A stretch of 64,000 bases of DNA from Paenibacillus massiliensis 2301065 = DSM 16942 (GCF_000377505.1 NZ_KB898197.1:112660-176659); one strand, 5' to 3'. Counted from the first letter of the stretch, positions 51,474-61,607 are shown. Program-made: numbers and translations. Notes: generated by a model from the letters alone, not told the origin.

Positions 51474-52921
51474 TGGGCGTGAACAGCAAAATCAGAGTTG
51501 GGCGCTATACTTCCTCCTTACTGCTATTGGTAGTTGGTGTTCTCTTGTTATTGGATCAAATGAACGGAACAGAGCACATGATGCTGCTATTGAAATGGTG
51601 GCCGCTGATCTTCGTCAGTTGGGGACTCGAATATTTAATTATGCTTGTCAGTGTAACGAGAAATGGCAGGAAGCCGCATCGAATGCGGCGTTTTCGTCCA
51701 GATCTGAAGGGGCTTATGCTGGCTATCATTTTGTCCGCTTCGGTGTTCATAGTGACTGAGCAGCACCATTATATGCATTTATGGAATAGAGTTAGCATCA
51801 ATTTAACGACAGCCTCAATGGATTTTAGTGAAGAGGCTGACAATCGCTTATCAAAAGGAAGTGTGTTGCTGCCCTTGTCCATGGATACGGAAAGCCTGCT
51901 CGTCGAGTCGGTGAACGGTAATATTCGATTGATTCGGGGGCCTGTATCCCACGTAGAGGTTCATTCGACGGTATGGGTCGATCAGGTAAGTAGTGTGGAA
52001 GCTGCAGCTATTGCCGAAGCCTCCTCCATTGATATATCCAATGGGACAAGCATACAGGTTCATACGCAAGGACAAGCATACGGCCAGTCAGGCAAACGTC
52101 AGCCGTTAATCAACCTAACGATCGTCATTCCGGAGAATCGCCGCCTCAATATGGACATTCGGACGTCCAATGGCAATATTACCGTAGATCGCGTCGATGC
52201 TATCGACCGTATGAATTTGCAGACGGGGAATGGGCAGCTTATCGTACAGGATGCTATTGGGGATGTAAATGGGACAACGTTGAACGGGAACGTCGATGTG
52301 CACCGTGTAGACGGAAACGTGGACATGAAGACGAATCGGGGCAGCATGCTGGCAGGAGATATCAGCGGTCTGGTGTCCTACTCTACACAGGTCGGTGATA
52401 TTCAGATTGCCCGTACAAATGGCAAAGTTACGGCGGACACCAAGAATGGCAACATTATCATAAATAGCGCGGTATGGAATGTGAATGCGAATTCGCTGAA
52501 TGGTAGCGTATCGATTCGTACAGATCGCATTGGTGGAGACTGGAATGTGTATAGTGCGGTTGGGGACATTGTGCTCTACCTGCCACCGGACGGTAATTTT
52601 ACATTAGAGGGGTCAAGCAGCTATGGGCGTCTGTCCACGGATTTCCCCTTCTCAATCGAAGGGAAAAGCATCACAGGTGTAGTAGGGCTTGGAGCATACA
52701 GCGTCAAGGTTGAGGGCAACAGTGACCTCACTGTGAACCAGACTGAGCTGCCCCCGCCAGTAGAGGAGCCTGATACGGAGACAACTGATCAGGGTGAAAC
52801 TGACGAGGTTGATTCTGATCAGGAGGGGCCGGCTGCTAGCACGAATAGTGAGGCTTTCGGGGAATCAAATACGGAGGATACCAATGCTGGAGAAGCTATA
52901 GGAGATCCTGCAGAGGGGTAG
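51473..52921 (+). CDS. LiaI/LiaF-like TM plus DUF4097 beta-solenoid protein
   Basis: Protein of 482 residues. Two to three N-terminal membrane helices (about 13-30, 42-60, 80-98) resemble the LiaI-LiaF-like domain. An extracytoplasmic DUF4097 beta-repeat domain follows (about 140-410), with repeating turns such as TSNGNITVDRV, TGNGQLIVQD and LNGNVDVHRV. The C-terminal tail is acidic and Pro/Glu/Asp-rich. LiaF-like proteins tie to cell-envelope stress sensing. Cotranscribed with the upstream membrane gene. Confidence 0.82.
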   Translation: MGVNSKIRVGRYTSSLLLLVVGVLLLLDQMNGTEHMMLLLKWWPLIFVSWGLEYLIMLVSVTRNGRKPHRMRRFRPDLKGLMLAIILSASVFIVTEQHHYMHLWNRVSINLTTASMDFSEEADNRLSKGSVLLPLSMDTESLLVESVNGNIRLIRGPVSHVEVHSTVWVDQVSSVEAAAIAEASSIDISNGTSIQVHTQGQAYGQSGKRQPLINLTIVIPENRRLNMDIRTSNGNITVDRVDAIDRMNLQTGNGQLIVQDAIGDVNGTTLNGNVDVHRVDGNVDMKTNRGSMLAGDISGLVSYSTQVGDIQIARTNGKVTADTKNGNIIINSAVWNVNANSLNGSVSIRTDRIGGDWNVYSAVGDIVLYLPPDGNFTLEGSSSYGRLSTDFPFSIEGKSITGVVGLGAYSVKVEGNSDLTVNQTELPPPVEEPDTETTDQGETDEVDSDQEGPAASTNSEAFGESNTEDTNAGEAIGDPAEG

Positions 52922-52946
52922 CCTGAGGACTCAGCCGTTCCCTGCG

Positions 52947-52976
52947 TTGACAAGAAAGTTGATATCAATTTACAAT
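52947..52976 (+). promoter_or_regulatory. Promoter of perR
   Basis: TTGACA (52947-52952), an 18-base spacer and TACAAT (52971-52976). A weak PerR-like dyad (TTACAAT-A-TATTTAA, 52970-52984, 10 of 14 matches to the Per box) overlaps the -10, which would suit autoregulation but is not strong. Confidence 0.6.
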
Positions 52977-53044
52977 ATATTTAAAATAAGATGATTAAAC
53001 ATATGATGAAGAGACGTTAACGATTGATTAAGGCGGTGGGTATA

Positions 53045-53464
53045 ATGGCAACTCGAGTTCAGCATGCATTGCAAGAACTGAAGAAGACCGGTGTACGTAT
53101 AACCCCCCAACGCCATGCGATATTAGATTATTTAATGGAATCCATGGCGCATCCGACGGCAGATGAGATTTATCGGGCGCTGGAACCCAAATTTCCCAAC
53201 ATGAGCGTTGCGACGGTATATAACAATCTAAAGGTATTCATCGAGTCTGGAATGGTGCATGAGTTAACGTACGGAGACAATTCAAGCCGCTATGATGCTA
53301 ATGTGTCCGATCACTACCATATCGTGTGTGAGAGCTGCGGGAAGATTGAGGATTTTAGTTATCCATCCTTGGTGGATGTGGAGCGGCATGCCGCACAGAT
53401 GACCGGGTTCGAGGTTCGTGGGCATCGGTTGGAGCTGCGAGGAGTATGCAGGTCTTGCAGGTGA
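53045..53464 (+). CDS. perR: Peroxide-responsive Fur-family repressor PerR
   Basis: Regulator of 139 residues; ATG 53045 follows GGCGGTGGG. The Fe/Mn ligands of Bacillus subtilis PerR (H37, D85, H91, H93, D104) are all present one position earlier: H36, D84, H90, H92, D103. The Asp at 103 separates PerR from Fur. Structural zinc cysteines are C95, C98, C135 and C138. It senses H2O2 by oxidation of the ligand histidines and represses peroxide and iron-storage genes. Its place two genes before the rrn-proximal ygxA is conserved with Bacillus. Confidence 0.93.
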   Translation: MATRVQHALQELKKTGVRITPQRHAILDYLMESMAHPTADEIYRALEPKFPNMSVATVYNNLKVFIESGMVHELTYGDNSSRYDANVSDHYHIVCESCGKIEDFSYPSLVDVERHAAQMTGFEVRGHRLELRGVCRSCR

Positions 53465-53487
53465 CTCGGAAATTCACGTACAATACG

Positions 53488-53521
53488 ACGTGTGGAGCTA
53501 TTCAGCTCTGCACGTTTTTTT
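53488..53521 (+). terminator. Terminator after perR
   Basis: ACGTGTGGAGCT pairs with AGCTCTGCACGT around ATTC, then seven Ts. Confidence 0.9.
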
Positions 53522-53642
53522 ATTGTCCAGATAGCGAAGGGTAGGTATTAAGTAATTTAGAAACGCTCCCATTCCTTGGAACGTATTACAATCTAACGAC
53601 ATGAAGCTGTTTTAAATCGAAAATGAACATTGGAGGCCCATT

Positions 53643-55361
53643 TTGACTAGAATGAATCGACAACGCCGACATAAAGGGAAGGCGATCAAACGAACGTTTG
53701 GACTTTTTTTTACTGCCATAATTCTATGTGTACTTGCTGTTGTCTGGTGGGGAAATCCGCTGCATGAGAAGCTAAGTTGGGGAGTAGCTCGCCCGATTTT
53801 TGTGGAGGGACAACTGACAGACTATAGTGCGGTTGGTGAGGGGGATACGCTAAGCCTGCCGTTGGAGGTCATTCAGCAATATGTTAATTCGGCTGTATGG
53901 CATGAGGAGAGTACGGATTCGGTCGTTCTGTCTACTCGGCAGAAGGTCATGCGCTTGATCGTTTCGGAGAACGAGGCTGAATTAAATGGAAGTGCGTATG
54001 CATTAACAACGGTGGTGACCGAGAAGGATGGAGTGATGTATGTTCCTTTTCAGGCCATTGCTGAAATATATGGGGCAACTGTTCAGGAGGATGCGACGAC
54101 AGGAGCGGTACTGCTTATGAGGGCAGGGGAGCAGGTGGATACCGGAAATGTATCGACTCCAAGTGGCAAAAGTGATTCAACAGCACCTCTTCGTTCAGAG
54201 CCGTCCAAGTATGCACCGATCTTAGCGGATATGCCACAAGGCACAGTCGTGAAGTTATGGAGTGAAGCGGAGGGCTGGTATTATGCCCAGATGGACAACG
54301 GGGCTACAGGCTATGTACAAGCAAATGATATTAGCCCTGGTACAGCTCTTAGCGTGGCACCTCTTGAAGAGACACTTTCATTATCAGAGCAGCATTGGGA
54401 GGATAAGCCTGTCAACCTCGCCTGGGAGGCTGTCTATTCGCGCAATCCGCGAACCGCTGATATTGGTTCAATGCCCGGGGTGAATGTCACAAGTCCGACA
54501 TGGTTCGAGATTACCACACCTGAGGGTAAAGTGAATAGTAAAGCGAACATGGATTATGTCCGCTGGGCTCATAACCGTGGCATGGAAGTGTGGGGACTGC
54601 TGAGCAACAGCTTTGATCCTGATCTGACAACCGAGGCTCTCTCGACCTATGAACGACGCAAGTATATTATTCAACAGACGATTGATCTCGCGAAGTCGTA
54701 TGATCTGGACGGTATTAATATAGATTTTGAAAATGTCTACACCAAAGATGGACCTTATGTTACTCAGTTCATGAGAGAGCTTAAGCCACTGGCACGTGCT
54801 AACGACCTGATTCTCTCTATTGATGTGACTCCAAAATCCAATAGTGAGATGTGGTCGGTGTTCCTGGACCGCAAGTCACTGGGCGAAGTCACTGATTATA
54901 TGATGTTGATGGCGTATGATGAGCACTGGGCTGCCAGTCCGAAGGCAGGATCAGTCGCTTCCCTTCCATGGACAGAGAGTTCAATTCGCCGCATTCTTGA
55001 CGAGGACTCCGTGCCTCCGAAGAAGCTGGTGCTTGGAATCCCGCTGTATACTCGTGTGTGGTCCGAGGAAGAAGTCAAAGGGGAGACGAAGGTCAGCTCC
55101 AAGGCTGTTGGAATGAGTACAGCGGCAAGCATTTTGACAGAGTTCAAGCTGGACAAGGAATATCTGGAGGATGTCGGACAAAACTATGTGGAATACAAGG
55201 AAGATGGCATAGTCAAAAAAATCTGGCTGGAGGATGAGGTGTCGCTGCAGGCGAGAGTTGAGCAAGCGAAGTCTTTCGAGCTGGGGGGCATTGGTGTTTG
55301 GAATCGCAATTTTGCAAATGATACGGCGTGGAAGGTACTAAGCAAGTTCAATACACAGTAG
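53643..55361 (+). CDS. GH18 glycosidase with SH3 and copper-amine-oxidase-N-like domains
   Basis: Protein of 572 residues. TTG 53643 is the start since GGAGG lies 7 bases upstream; the ATG at 53652 is too far from it. Order: membrane anchor (about 18-38), copper-amine-oxidase N-terminal-like stalk domain (about 50-160), bacterial SH3 (about 178-232), GH18 domain (about 250-570). The catalytic DxxDxDxE reads DGINIDFE with the acid at Glu363. Related Bacillus proteins (YaaH/YvbX group) act on spore cortex or cell-wall sugars. It is membrane-attached, facing outside. Confidence 0.88.
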   Translation: MTRMNRQRRHKGKAIKRTFGLFFTAIILCVLAVVWWGNPLHEKLSWGVARPIFVEGQLTDYSAVGEGDTLSLPLEVIQQYVNSAVWHEESTDSVVLSTRQKVMRLIVSENEAELNGSAYALTTVVTEKDGVMYVPFQAIAEIYGATVQEDATTGAVLLMRAGEQVDTGNVSTPSGKSDSTAPLRSEPSKYAPILADMPQGTVVKLWSEAEGWYYAQMDNGATGYVQANDISPGTALSVAPLEETLSLSEQHWEDKPVNLAWEAVYSRNPRTADIGSMPGVNVTSPTWFEITTPEGKVNSKANMDYVRWAHNRGMEVWGLLSNSFDPDLTTEALSTYERRKYIIQQTIDLAKSYDLDGINIDFENVYTKDGPYVTQFMRELKPLARANDLILSIDVTPKSNSEMWSVFLDRKSLGEVTDYMMLMAYDEHWAASPKAGSVASLPWTESSIRRILDEDSVPPKKLVLGIPLYTRVWSEEEVKGETKVSSKAVGMSTAASILTEFKLDKEYLEDVGQNYVEYKEDGIVKKIWLEDEVSLQARVEQAKSFELGGIGVWNRNFANDTAWKVLSKFNTQ

Positions 55362-55567
55362 CTTATGTGGATATGTTTTTATGTAGATATGAGATATGTA
55401 GAGATGGGCGTATAAAATATTTAATGAAATTCACCCGTAAAGTGTATGGTGATCTAAGCAGGAAGTTGGAATTGCAGTGTAGAATACTTCGGATAAGGGA
55501 TACTTATTTCATTATTGGAGAATTGTAGCATTGTTATTCAGACTCAAATTTGGCGGAGGTCGCCATA

Positions 55568-56473
55568 ATGGCTATGGAGGGTGACGTGCAGTTAACAAAA
55601 TTCAATGTGCTGTCTATGGAGTGGATGAAGGAGCCTGCCATTGGAGCGATAGCTTGCAGGCGTAACGGAACGAGTTTTCACGGGTCATTGATTCATGATT
55701 TTGGCGTATTGATTCTGATCGTCTATGAACAAGAGTCTCGAGAAGATTCCATGGAGCATGCGATGTTGGGAGATACTACATGCCAGATTCTTCATGTCCA
55801 TTTAAAGCAGCTTCGTCGCTGGATCATTGATGGAGAACGTTCTGATCTTGTCAATTATCTGTTGGAGGGCGATATTTTATGGGAGACGGATCATAAGATT
55901 CAACTGCTAAGGCAGGAAATTATGGCCTTTGAGGGCACGCTGCGTGAGCAGAAGCTATTCCATGAGTTCGCCGCCTTCCTGAATCACTATGTACTTGCCA
56001 AGCGCTGTATGAAGGAAGGGCAGTCGTTGGATGCTTATCACCGTGTGCTTCAGGCGCTGCATCACTGGGCATGCATCGAATTAATTGATCGGGGAATCCT
56101 GCCAACCGTGAACGTATGGCAGGAGGTACAAATGGTTAACAAAGGCGTGTACAAGTTGTATGAGGAATTGACACTAAGTATAGAAACTGTGGAGCAACGG
56201 GTGGAATTGGTACTGCTTGCCTGTGAATTCTCGGTTATGTCCAAAATGGCCGATTGCTCTGTCCTGCTCTTCCGCATTCTACGCAGCCGCCGTGAGCCAT
56301 GGTCCATACAAGAGCTGATCAATCATCCTGAGCTGATCCACGTCAAGTTCGAGCTGCCACTTGTATTGCGTAAGCTGGTCTATCGTTCCTTTATTAAAGA
56401 GATTGCCAAGAGCGGGAGCAAGGCTACTTACTATAATGACAAGCCGAATGAATTGCGATACTGCTCATATTAA
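55568..56473 (+). CDS. ygxA: Nucleotidyltransferase-like protein YgxA
   Basis: Protein of 301 residues. ATG 55568 lies 9 bases after GGAGG; GTG 55586 is an alternative with its own GGAGGG. The N-terminal half is a nucleotidyltransferase-like alpha/beta domain without an obvious GS-x10-DxD site; the C-terminal half is helical and winged-helix-like (WSIQELINHPELIHVKFELP). It matches Bacillus subtilis YgxA, which also lies between perR and an rrn operon. Function unknown. In the 207-base gap before it I see only short degenerate AT-rich repeats (TATGTAGA/GATATG). Confidence 0.8.
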   Translation: MAMEGDVQLTKFNVLSMEWMKEPAIGAIACRRNGTSFHGSLIHDFGVLILIVYEQESREDSMEHAMLGDTTCQILHVHLKQLRRWIIDGERSDLVNYLLEGDILWETDHKIQLLRQEIMAFEGTLREQKLFHEFAAFLNHYVLAKRCMKEGQSLDAYHRVLQALHHWACIELIDRGILPTVNVWQEVQMVNKGVYKLYEELTLSIETVEQRVELVLLACEFSVMSKMADCSVLLFRILRSRREPWSIQELINHPELIHVKFELPLVLRKLVYRSFIKEIAKSGSKATYYNDKPNELRYCSY

Positions 56474-56534
56474 TGCATCTGAATATTATTGCAAAGGCAA
56501 GCCAACTTCGTGCTGGCTGCTATGTAAGTATGGC

Positions 56535-56570
56535 ACGACTTCCTTAGTCTGTTAAGGGGGTCGTTTTTTA
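56535..56570 (+). terminator. Terminator after ygxA
   Basis: ACGACTTCCTTA pairs with TAAGGGGGTCGT, followed by TTTTTTA. Confidence 0.85.
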
Positions 56571-56625
56571 TTATATTAGTTATTTTAAGGAATAATTAGG
56601 GATTAAGCACCATCTTAATTGGGAA

Positions 56626-56664
56626 TAAAATACTATTTTATGGTATTTGTAGATCATATATAAT
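56626..56664 (+). promoter_or_regulatory. AT-rich putative promoter of lanthipeptide cluster
   Basis: A perfect -10 (TATAAT, 56659-56664) lies about 215 bases before the ABC exporter gene. The -35 at the right spacing is poor, which fits an activated promoter. A dyad AAATAC-N9-GTATTT overlaps the -35 region and could be an operator. Inference only. Confidence 0.35.
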
Positions 56665-56753
56665 AAATTTTAACTAAATTAACACTCGTAAAGCACACTA
56701 CATAAATACTAACTCCTAGGCAACCACCAGCCAGCAAATAGACCAAGTACGTT

Positions 56754-56801
56754 CACATCCCAGGACCATCACATCCCAGGACCATCACATCCCAAGACCT
56801 T
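56754..56801 (+). repeat. 16-base tandem repeat upstream of lanthipeptide cluster
   Basis: Three head-to-tail units of CACATCCCAGGACCAT start at 56754, 56770 and 56786, the last slightly diverged. They are the only distinct feature in the second half of the 407-base gap between ygxA and the exporter gene. Confidence 0.85.
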
Positions 56802-56880
56802 TCACAGAGCCTTTCTTAAAACGAACCTCGCTGACCACACACATGACCAGACGACACAACTAAATAGAAAAGGTGAAGAT

Positions 56881-58674
56881 ATGATCAGAGACAAAAGAGA
56901 ACACCATTACTCGTGGCGGCAATTTTTTGAACTGATTCATAAGTCGCGGCCAAGAACTACTCTGTTCGTCGTTGCTTGCCTTATAAGTTCACTTAGTGCC
57001 GTGTTGACGACATTTATCCCTCATTTCCTGAAAATGATAGTGGACGCCTATACACAATCAGGCACCTTTAATGGCTCAACCTTTGCAGGTCTGGGGGGCT
57101 TGTTCATTTTCGTAACCATCACAGGCGTGCTGTCGAGTTATTTACTTAGCAAAGTAGGATTAAGTGTTGTTGCTAATCTAAGAGCTCTAACTTGGTCTAA
57201 AATTGTGAAGCTTCCCACTCCATTTTTTGATAAAAATCAGTCGGGGGATGTCTCAAGTAGACTGGTGAGTGACACGACGGTTATTTACAATCTGGTTAGC
57301 CATTCGTTCTCGCAATTTATCAATGCAACACTGTCGCTGCTGTTTTGTGGTTTTTGGTTATTTTACTACAGCTGGAAGCTGTCATTGATCATTGTTGCTG
57401 CAATTCCTTTGTTTTTGCTGTTCTTCATTCCACTGGGCAGAGTGCTATCGCAGCTATCGAGAGAATTACAGCAATCCACGGCGAAGCTTAATGTGAAGGC
57501 TATCGAAATGATTGCAGAGAACAAGCTGATCAAGTCATTCACAGCAGAGCATAATCAGATCGAGAAGGGGCACAGCATCATACAGGATTTAATGCGCATT
57601 GGTCTAAAACAGGCCAAATGGAGCGCCGCCGTTACTCCATTTCTTAATATGATCATGCTGTTCATCATTGTGGTGATCATCGGGTATGGTGGCATGCAGC
57701 TTGCGAATGGTGAATTGTCACCGGGAACCTTTATCGCATTTCTAACCTTGATCTTCTACATAATGAATCCACTATCCAACTTTGGCTTATTCTTCTCCCA
57801 GCTGCAGAAGACGAAGGGGGCCACAGAACGTATCTCGCAATTACTCGCAGAGGAAGAGGAGAATCTGAGTGCCGGGAAGCTGCTAGCTCCAAATTACAAG
57901 GGAATTGAGCTCAGAAATTTGAGCTTTAGCTACAGCACACATGAGCATTCTGCGTTTGGGCTGGAAGACATGAATCTGAGCCTGCAAAAGGGAAGCACCT
58001 ATGCTTTGGTTGGGCCGAGCGGGAGTGGTAAAACGACGTTGTTGGCCCTGCTGGAACGTTTTTATCAGCCGACAGGGGGAAATATCTTCGTAGACGGTGA
58101 GCGTATAGAGGACTTCTCGTTGCACTCCTGGCGATCTCAGATTGGATATGTCTCACAGGAGCATACCTTGATTAGCGGTACTGTTAGGGAGAATTTGATG
58201 TTCGGTCTGGAGCAGCATCTGAGTGAAGAGAAAATCATAGATGCGTGCAAAATGGCAAATGCCTGGGAGTTTATCAACGATCTGCCTAACGGAATGGATA
58301 CGTATATTGGAGAAAAAGGCCTGAATTTATCTGGTGGGCAACGGCAGCGAATCGCTATCGCTCGAATGTTCCTCAAGGACCCGGAGATTATTTTGCTTGA
58401 TGAGGCGACCTCCAGTCTGGATAGCCAATCTGAAGAGAAGGTGCAATCCGCGATGAAGAAAGTTATAGAGGGTAGAACAGCTATTGTCGTTGCACACAGA
58501 CTGTCCACCATCATAGATTCCGAGCACATTATCTTCATAGAGGGTGGCAGAATCACCGGCCAAGGGAGACATGAAGAGTTACAGCAAACGCATGAATTGT
58601 ACAAGCAATTCTGTGAATTACAATTTAATACAGCCATAAGCGAAAAAAGGGGTGAACTACTTGTCCATGGATAA
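56881..58674 (+). CDS. ABC exporter of lanthipeptide cluster (LanT-like)
   Basis: Half-transporter of 597 residues: six membrane helices (about 20-320) fused to an ATPase domain (about 345-590). Walker A GPSGSGKTT, signature LSGGQRQRIAIARM, Walker B IILLDEATSSLD and H-loop VVAHRLS are intact. There is no N-terminal C39 peptidase domain, so it cannot cut the leader itself. It should dimerise and export the lanthipeptide or its precursor. AAAGGTGAAG precedes ATG 56881, and the synthetase gene overlaps its end by about 14 bases. Confidence 0.88.
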   Translation: MIRDKREHHYSWRQFFELIHKSRPRTTLFVVACLISSLSAVLTTFIPHFLKMIVDAYTQSGTFNGSTFAGLGGLFIFVTITGVLSSYLLSKVGLSVVANLRALTWSKIVKLPTPFFDKNQSGDVSSRLVSDTTVIYNLVSHSFSQFINATLSLLFCGFWLFYYSWKLSLIIVAAIPLFLLFFIPLGRVLSQLSRELQQSTAKLNVKAIEMIAENKLIKSFTAEHNQIEKGHSIIQDLMRIGLKQAKWSAAVTPFLNMIMLFIIVVIIGYGGMQLANGELSPGTFIAFLTLIFYIMNPLSNFGLFFSQLQKTKGATERISQLLAEEEENLSAGKLLAPNYKGIELRNLSFSYSTHEHSAFGLEDMNLSLQKGSTYALVGPSGSGKTTLLALLERFYQPTGGNIFVDGERIEDFSLHSWRSQIGYVSQEHTLISGTVRENLMFGLEQHLSEEKIIDACKMANAWEFINDLPNGMDTYIGEKGLNLSGGQRQRIAIARMFLKDPEIILLDEATSSLDSQSEEKVQSAMKKVIEGRTAIVVAHRLSTIIDSEHIIFIEGGRITGQGRHEELQQTHELYKQFCELQFNTAISEKRGELLVHG

Positions 58675-61294
58675 AAACCAACTCTATCTGAATTATCTGG
58701 GTGACTCCGATTATTATACAAGGATGATGACAGGGGATCACACGATAGGCTACAAGGTAAAGGAATTATCTGAGGATTGCATAATCAATCAAGATCATCA
58801 TTCCCCCTGGGTGATGTATAGCTTCACAGGTAAGAGCTTGAAGGATCAGGGCTGGAAAATTCATGTCAGTGCCACAATGGATAACGCGCACACTATTTTA
58901 GAAACGGTGAGTCAACAATTAGTGAAACGGAAGGTGGCCTTCAAGCACCTTGTTAGTGAACGGCAGCTGCATAGCGTCAATTCTAAAAATGGCAACAGGA
59001 TATCATCAGGGAAATTCATAACCATCTACCCTGCAACGGATGAGGAGTTCCTGGAGCTACTCCATGTGCTGCATGAGGCAATTCGAGATGAAGATAACGG
59101 ACCCTACATCCTCAGCGATAAATGCTGGAAGGATAGCAATCTATACTACAGGTATGGGGGATTCAGAAGTATTCAAAATGAAGAAGGACAGTTATGCATC
59201 AGAGATGAATCGGGCAATCTCATCCCGGATAACCGAACACCTTATTATCAGGTGCCTGAATTTGTGAAGGAATTCGACATCTACCTGGATAGCCATAACA
59301 ACATACCAGAGAATGAGGCAGACAGCTCCGGCCTCCAAGCGTATGAGATCCAGCGGGTCATTCGCTTTAATAATGGAGGCGGAATATATTTGGCAGAGCG
59401 AAAGTCGGATCACATGAAGGTTGTCATTAAAGAGGCAAGGCCCAAGGTCGGTCTGGACGGGCAGAATAAGGATGCTATAGATCGGCTAGTTAAAGAGCAT
59501 GAGGCGTTGTCCTTGCTTGCGGATGTAAAGGGTATAGTGAATGTTGTAGATTGCTTCAAAGCTTGGAAGCATCTTTTTGTAGTAGAGGAGTTTGTAGAAG
59601 GGATCGATCTCAAGAGATGGTTAGCGGCTCATTATCCATTTCATCGATTGAAGAATACAGCATTGTATGTGTTGAAGGTTCAGACGATCATAACCAGCCT
59701 GATGACTATTGTAGCTGAAATGCATGACCGCCAGGTTGGCATGGGGGATTTACAACCATCCAATGTCATGATTACTGAAGATTTGAAGGTCATCCTTATT
59801 GATTTTGAATCTGCGAGCGATAAGGACAGTGAAGAGAAGGCAGCTATTCATACCATTGGCTTTTCAGATACGCGCAATAAGAATCATAAAGAACGCGATT
59901 GGTACGCTGTTAAGAAAATCTTGAGATACTGTGTACTGCCTATAGGTCCTGTCGATAACATTGAGCGCAGTATATCGTTCTATCACAATGAATGGATCAG
60001 AAGTGAGTTTGGTGAAGTGTTCCATAATTTCGTCAGGCATGTTGAACAGCAATGCGATGAGAATATTACAGCTGCAAAAGAGCAAACGTACCCTGACGAG
60101 CAGGTCATTGTATCATTGATGTCATCTAGTGACATTAGCTCTGTCATTCAGGGGCTGAGTAGAGGAATGCTAGCCAACTTGGTACCAGAGCAGGGCCTCG
60201 TTCATGGTGATATCAGACAGTATGAGAATTCAGGTGGCTTAATCAATGTATTAACGGGCGGTACTGGCGCTGCATTGGCTCTTCACAGAACAGGCTATAT
60301 GGATAGTCGGGTCAATGAGTGGTTGGAGGCTAGCGTTTTATCCCATAATACCTTGGAAGGCGGACATGGACTGTTGGTAGGCAATGCTGGGATAGCCTCC
60401 ACGTTGTACGAGTTAGGTTATACAGGAGAAGCACTGAAAAGGTTCTCTCATATTGAATATGACGATTCCCATGATGTCTCGTTGAGATCAGGGCTTGCGG
60501 GTATGGGATTGGCGTGGTTGAGCCTGTATCTGGAGGAGCGTAAGGAAGCATATTTAGACGAGGCAAGACGCATCATTGCCAAAATTATATCTGTGATGGA
60601 TCAGAGACGACCGTTAACGGTGACTGATTGGGCGGCTGTTCCTATAGGAATGATAGATGGGTGGTCGGGTGTATCCGTGCTGTTCAGCGCCATGTATGCT
60701 GTTACTGGAGAAGAGGACTGTTACATTCGAGCTAGGCAATTAATTGAGACGGATCTGGAGCATTCACATCGGGATGAAGAAGTGTTGGTCCTGCAAGCAA
60801 TGGATGAGAAGAAACGAGTGCTTCCTTATCTATCTGGGGGATCGATAGGTATCGGGGTCGCGATCTGGTATTTCAACCATGTTACTGGGAAGAGACACTA
60901 TGAAGAAGAACTGAAGTTGATTATGAACCTGAATGATATCAGGTGTACCTTCAGCGGTGGAATATTGGATGGGGCAGGGGGCTTCCTGTTACTGCCATGT
61001 CTCATTGAAGATGCTGCTGACGTGCGACAAGAACATGTCAAGCTATCCTTGCAGCGATTACAATTGTTCCTTGTAGCCCGGCAGGATCAGATACATTTTT
61101 CTGGGAATTTTGGATATCGCTTATCTGATGATTGGTACACCGGAAGTGCGGGTATAATGCTTGCTTTACAAGGTTTGCAGGAGTCGAATCCGCTGTACTG
61201 GCTTCCACTTATTCATATTAATCAATTTGTGGCGAAGACTTCTTATAAGAGGAATGAAGCTCGGTTCTCAGTACTTTCAACAGATAGACAGTGA
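58661..61294 (+). CDS. Class III lanthipeptide synthetase LanKC
   Basis: Trifunctional enzyme of 877 residues (TTG 58661, 9 bases after AAGGGG; ATG 58667 or GTG 58652 are alternatives). Order: phospho-Ser/Thr lyase domain (about 1-215), Ser/Thr kinase domain (about 220-480; MGDLQPSNVMI catalytic Asp and Asn, LIDFES metal Asp), LanC-like cyclase domain (about 500-875) with GG-containing barrel repeats (TGGTGAAL, GLAGMGLAW, DGWSGVS, LSGGSIGIG, SGGILDGAGG, TGSAG). The Cys-His-Gly zinc ligands of class I/II/IV cyclases are absent, which marks class III. It phosphorylates and dehydrates Ser/Thr of the two precursors and forms lanthionine or labionin rings. Confidence 0.9.
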   Translation: MSMDKNQLYLNYLGDSDYYTRMMTGDHTIGYKVKELSEDCIINQDHHSPWVMYSFTGKSLKDQGWKIHVSATMDNAHTILETVSQQLVKRKVAFKHLVSERQLHSVNSKNGNRISSGKFITIYPATDEEFLELLHVLHEAIRDEDNGPYILSDKCWKDSNLYYRYGGFRSIQNEEGQLCIRDESGNLIPDNRTPYYQVPEFVKEFDIYLDSHNNIPENEADSSGLQAYEIQRVIRFNNGGGIYLAERKSDHMKVVIKEARPKVGLDGQNKDAIDRLVKEHEALSLLADVKGIVNVVDCFKAWKHLFVVEEFVEGIDLKRWLAAHYPFHRLKNTALYVLKVQTIITSLMTIVAEMHDRQVGMGDLQPSNVMITEDLKVILIDFESASDKDSEEKAAIHTIGFSDTRNKNHKERDWYAVKKILRYCVLPIGPVDNIERSISFYHNEWIRSEFGEVFHNFVRHVEQQCDENITAAKEQTYPDEQVIVSLMSSSDISSVIQGLSRGMLANLVPEQGLVHGDIRQYENSGGLINVLTGGTGAALALHRTGYMDSRVNEWLEASVLSHNTLEGGHGLLVGNAGIASTLYELGYTGEALKRFSHIEYDDSHDVSLRSGLAGMGLAWLSLYLEERKEAYLDEARRIIAKIISVMDQRRPLTVTDWAAVPIGMIDGWSGVSVLFSAMYAVTGEEDCYIRARQLIETDLEHSHRDEEVLVLQAMDEKKRVLPYLSGGSIGIGVAIWYFNHVTGKRHYEEELKLIMNLNDIRCTFSGGILDGAGGFLLLPCLIEDAADVRQEHVKLSLQRLQLFLVARQDQIHFSGNFGYRLSDDWYTGSAGIMLALQGLQESNPLYWLPLIHINQFVAKTSYKRNEARFSVLSTDRQ

Positions 61295-61373
61295 ATAAAA
61301 TACAGATAACAACGTGTTAATATTATTTTGATGGAATGTGAACTTGCACACATTTTTGAAAGGGGGTGAGAAG

Positions 61374-61505
61374 ATGAACGACGTATTGGCGCTGCAAAAA
61401 TTGTCTGCGAAAATTGGCGATGAGCAAGAGGCATTTCCAATTACGATTACGTGGACAGTAACTACAGTAACAGTAGGCTGGTCCACAGCTAGCAATCACT
61501 GCTAA
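61374..61505 (+). CDS. Class III lanthipeptide precursor 1
   Basis: Precursor of 43 residues directly after AAGGGGGTGAG. Leader about 1-20 with VLALQ at 4-8, the class III recognition pattern (I/L-L-x-L-Q). The C-terminal region from F21 is rich in Thr and beta-branched residues (ITITWTVTTVTVG) and ends in S37-x2-S40-x2-C43, the labionin motif. A single Cys allows one (methyl)lanthionine or labionin ring; up to eight other Thr could be dehydrated. It differs from the second precursor only at residues 10 (L) and 20 (A). Confidence 0.88.
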   Translation: MNDVLALQKLSAKIGDEQEAFPITITWTVTTVTVGWSTASNHC

Positions 61506-61607
61506 TGATCGTAGCAAGCTTTATGAAGCGTGTTCTACACCATGTCATCTAAGCTATTGTCACATATAAAATCCATATAAAACTAAATCATGAGAGGGGA
61601 ATATAAG

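Noticed and set aside
55328..55528. 66-codon frame between the GH18 gene and ygxA.
   Set aside because: It overlaps the end of the GH18 gene, has no ribosome site and reads like translated AT-rich repeat.
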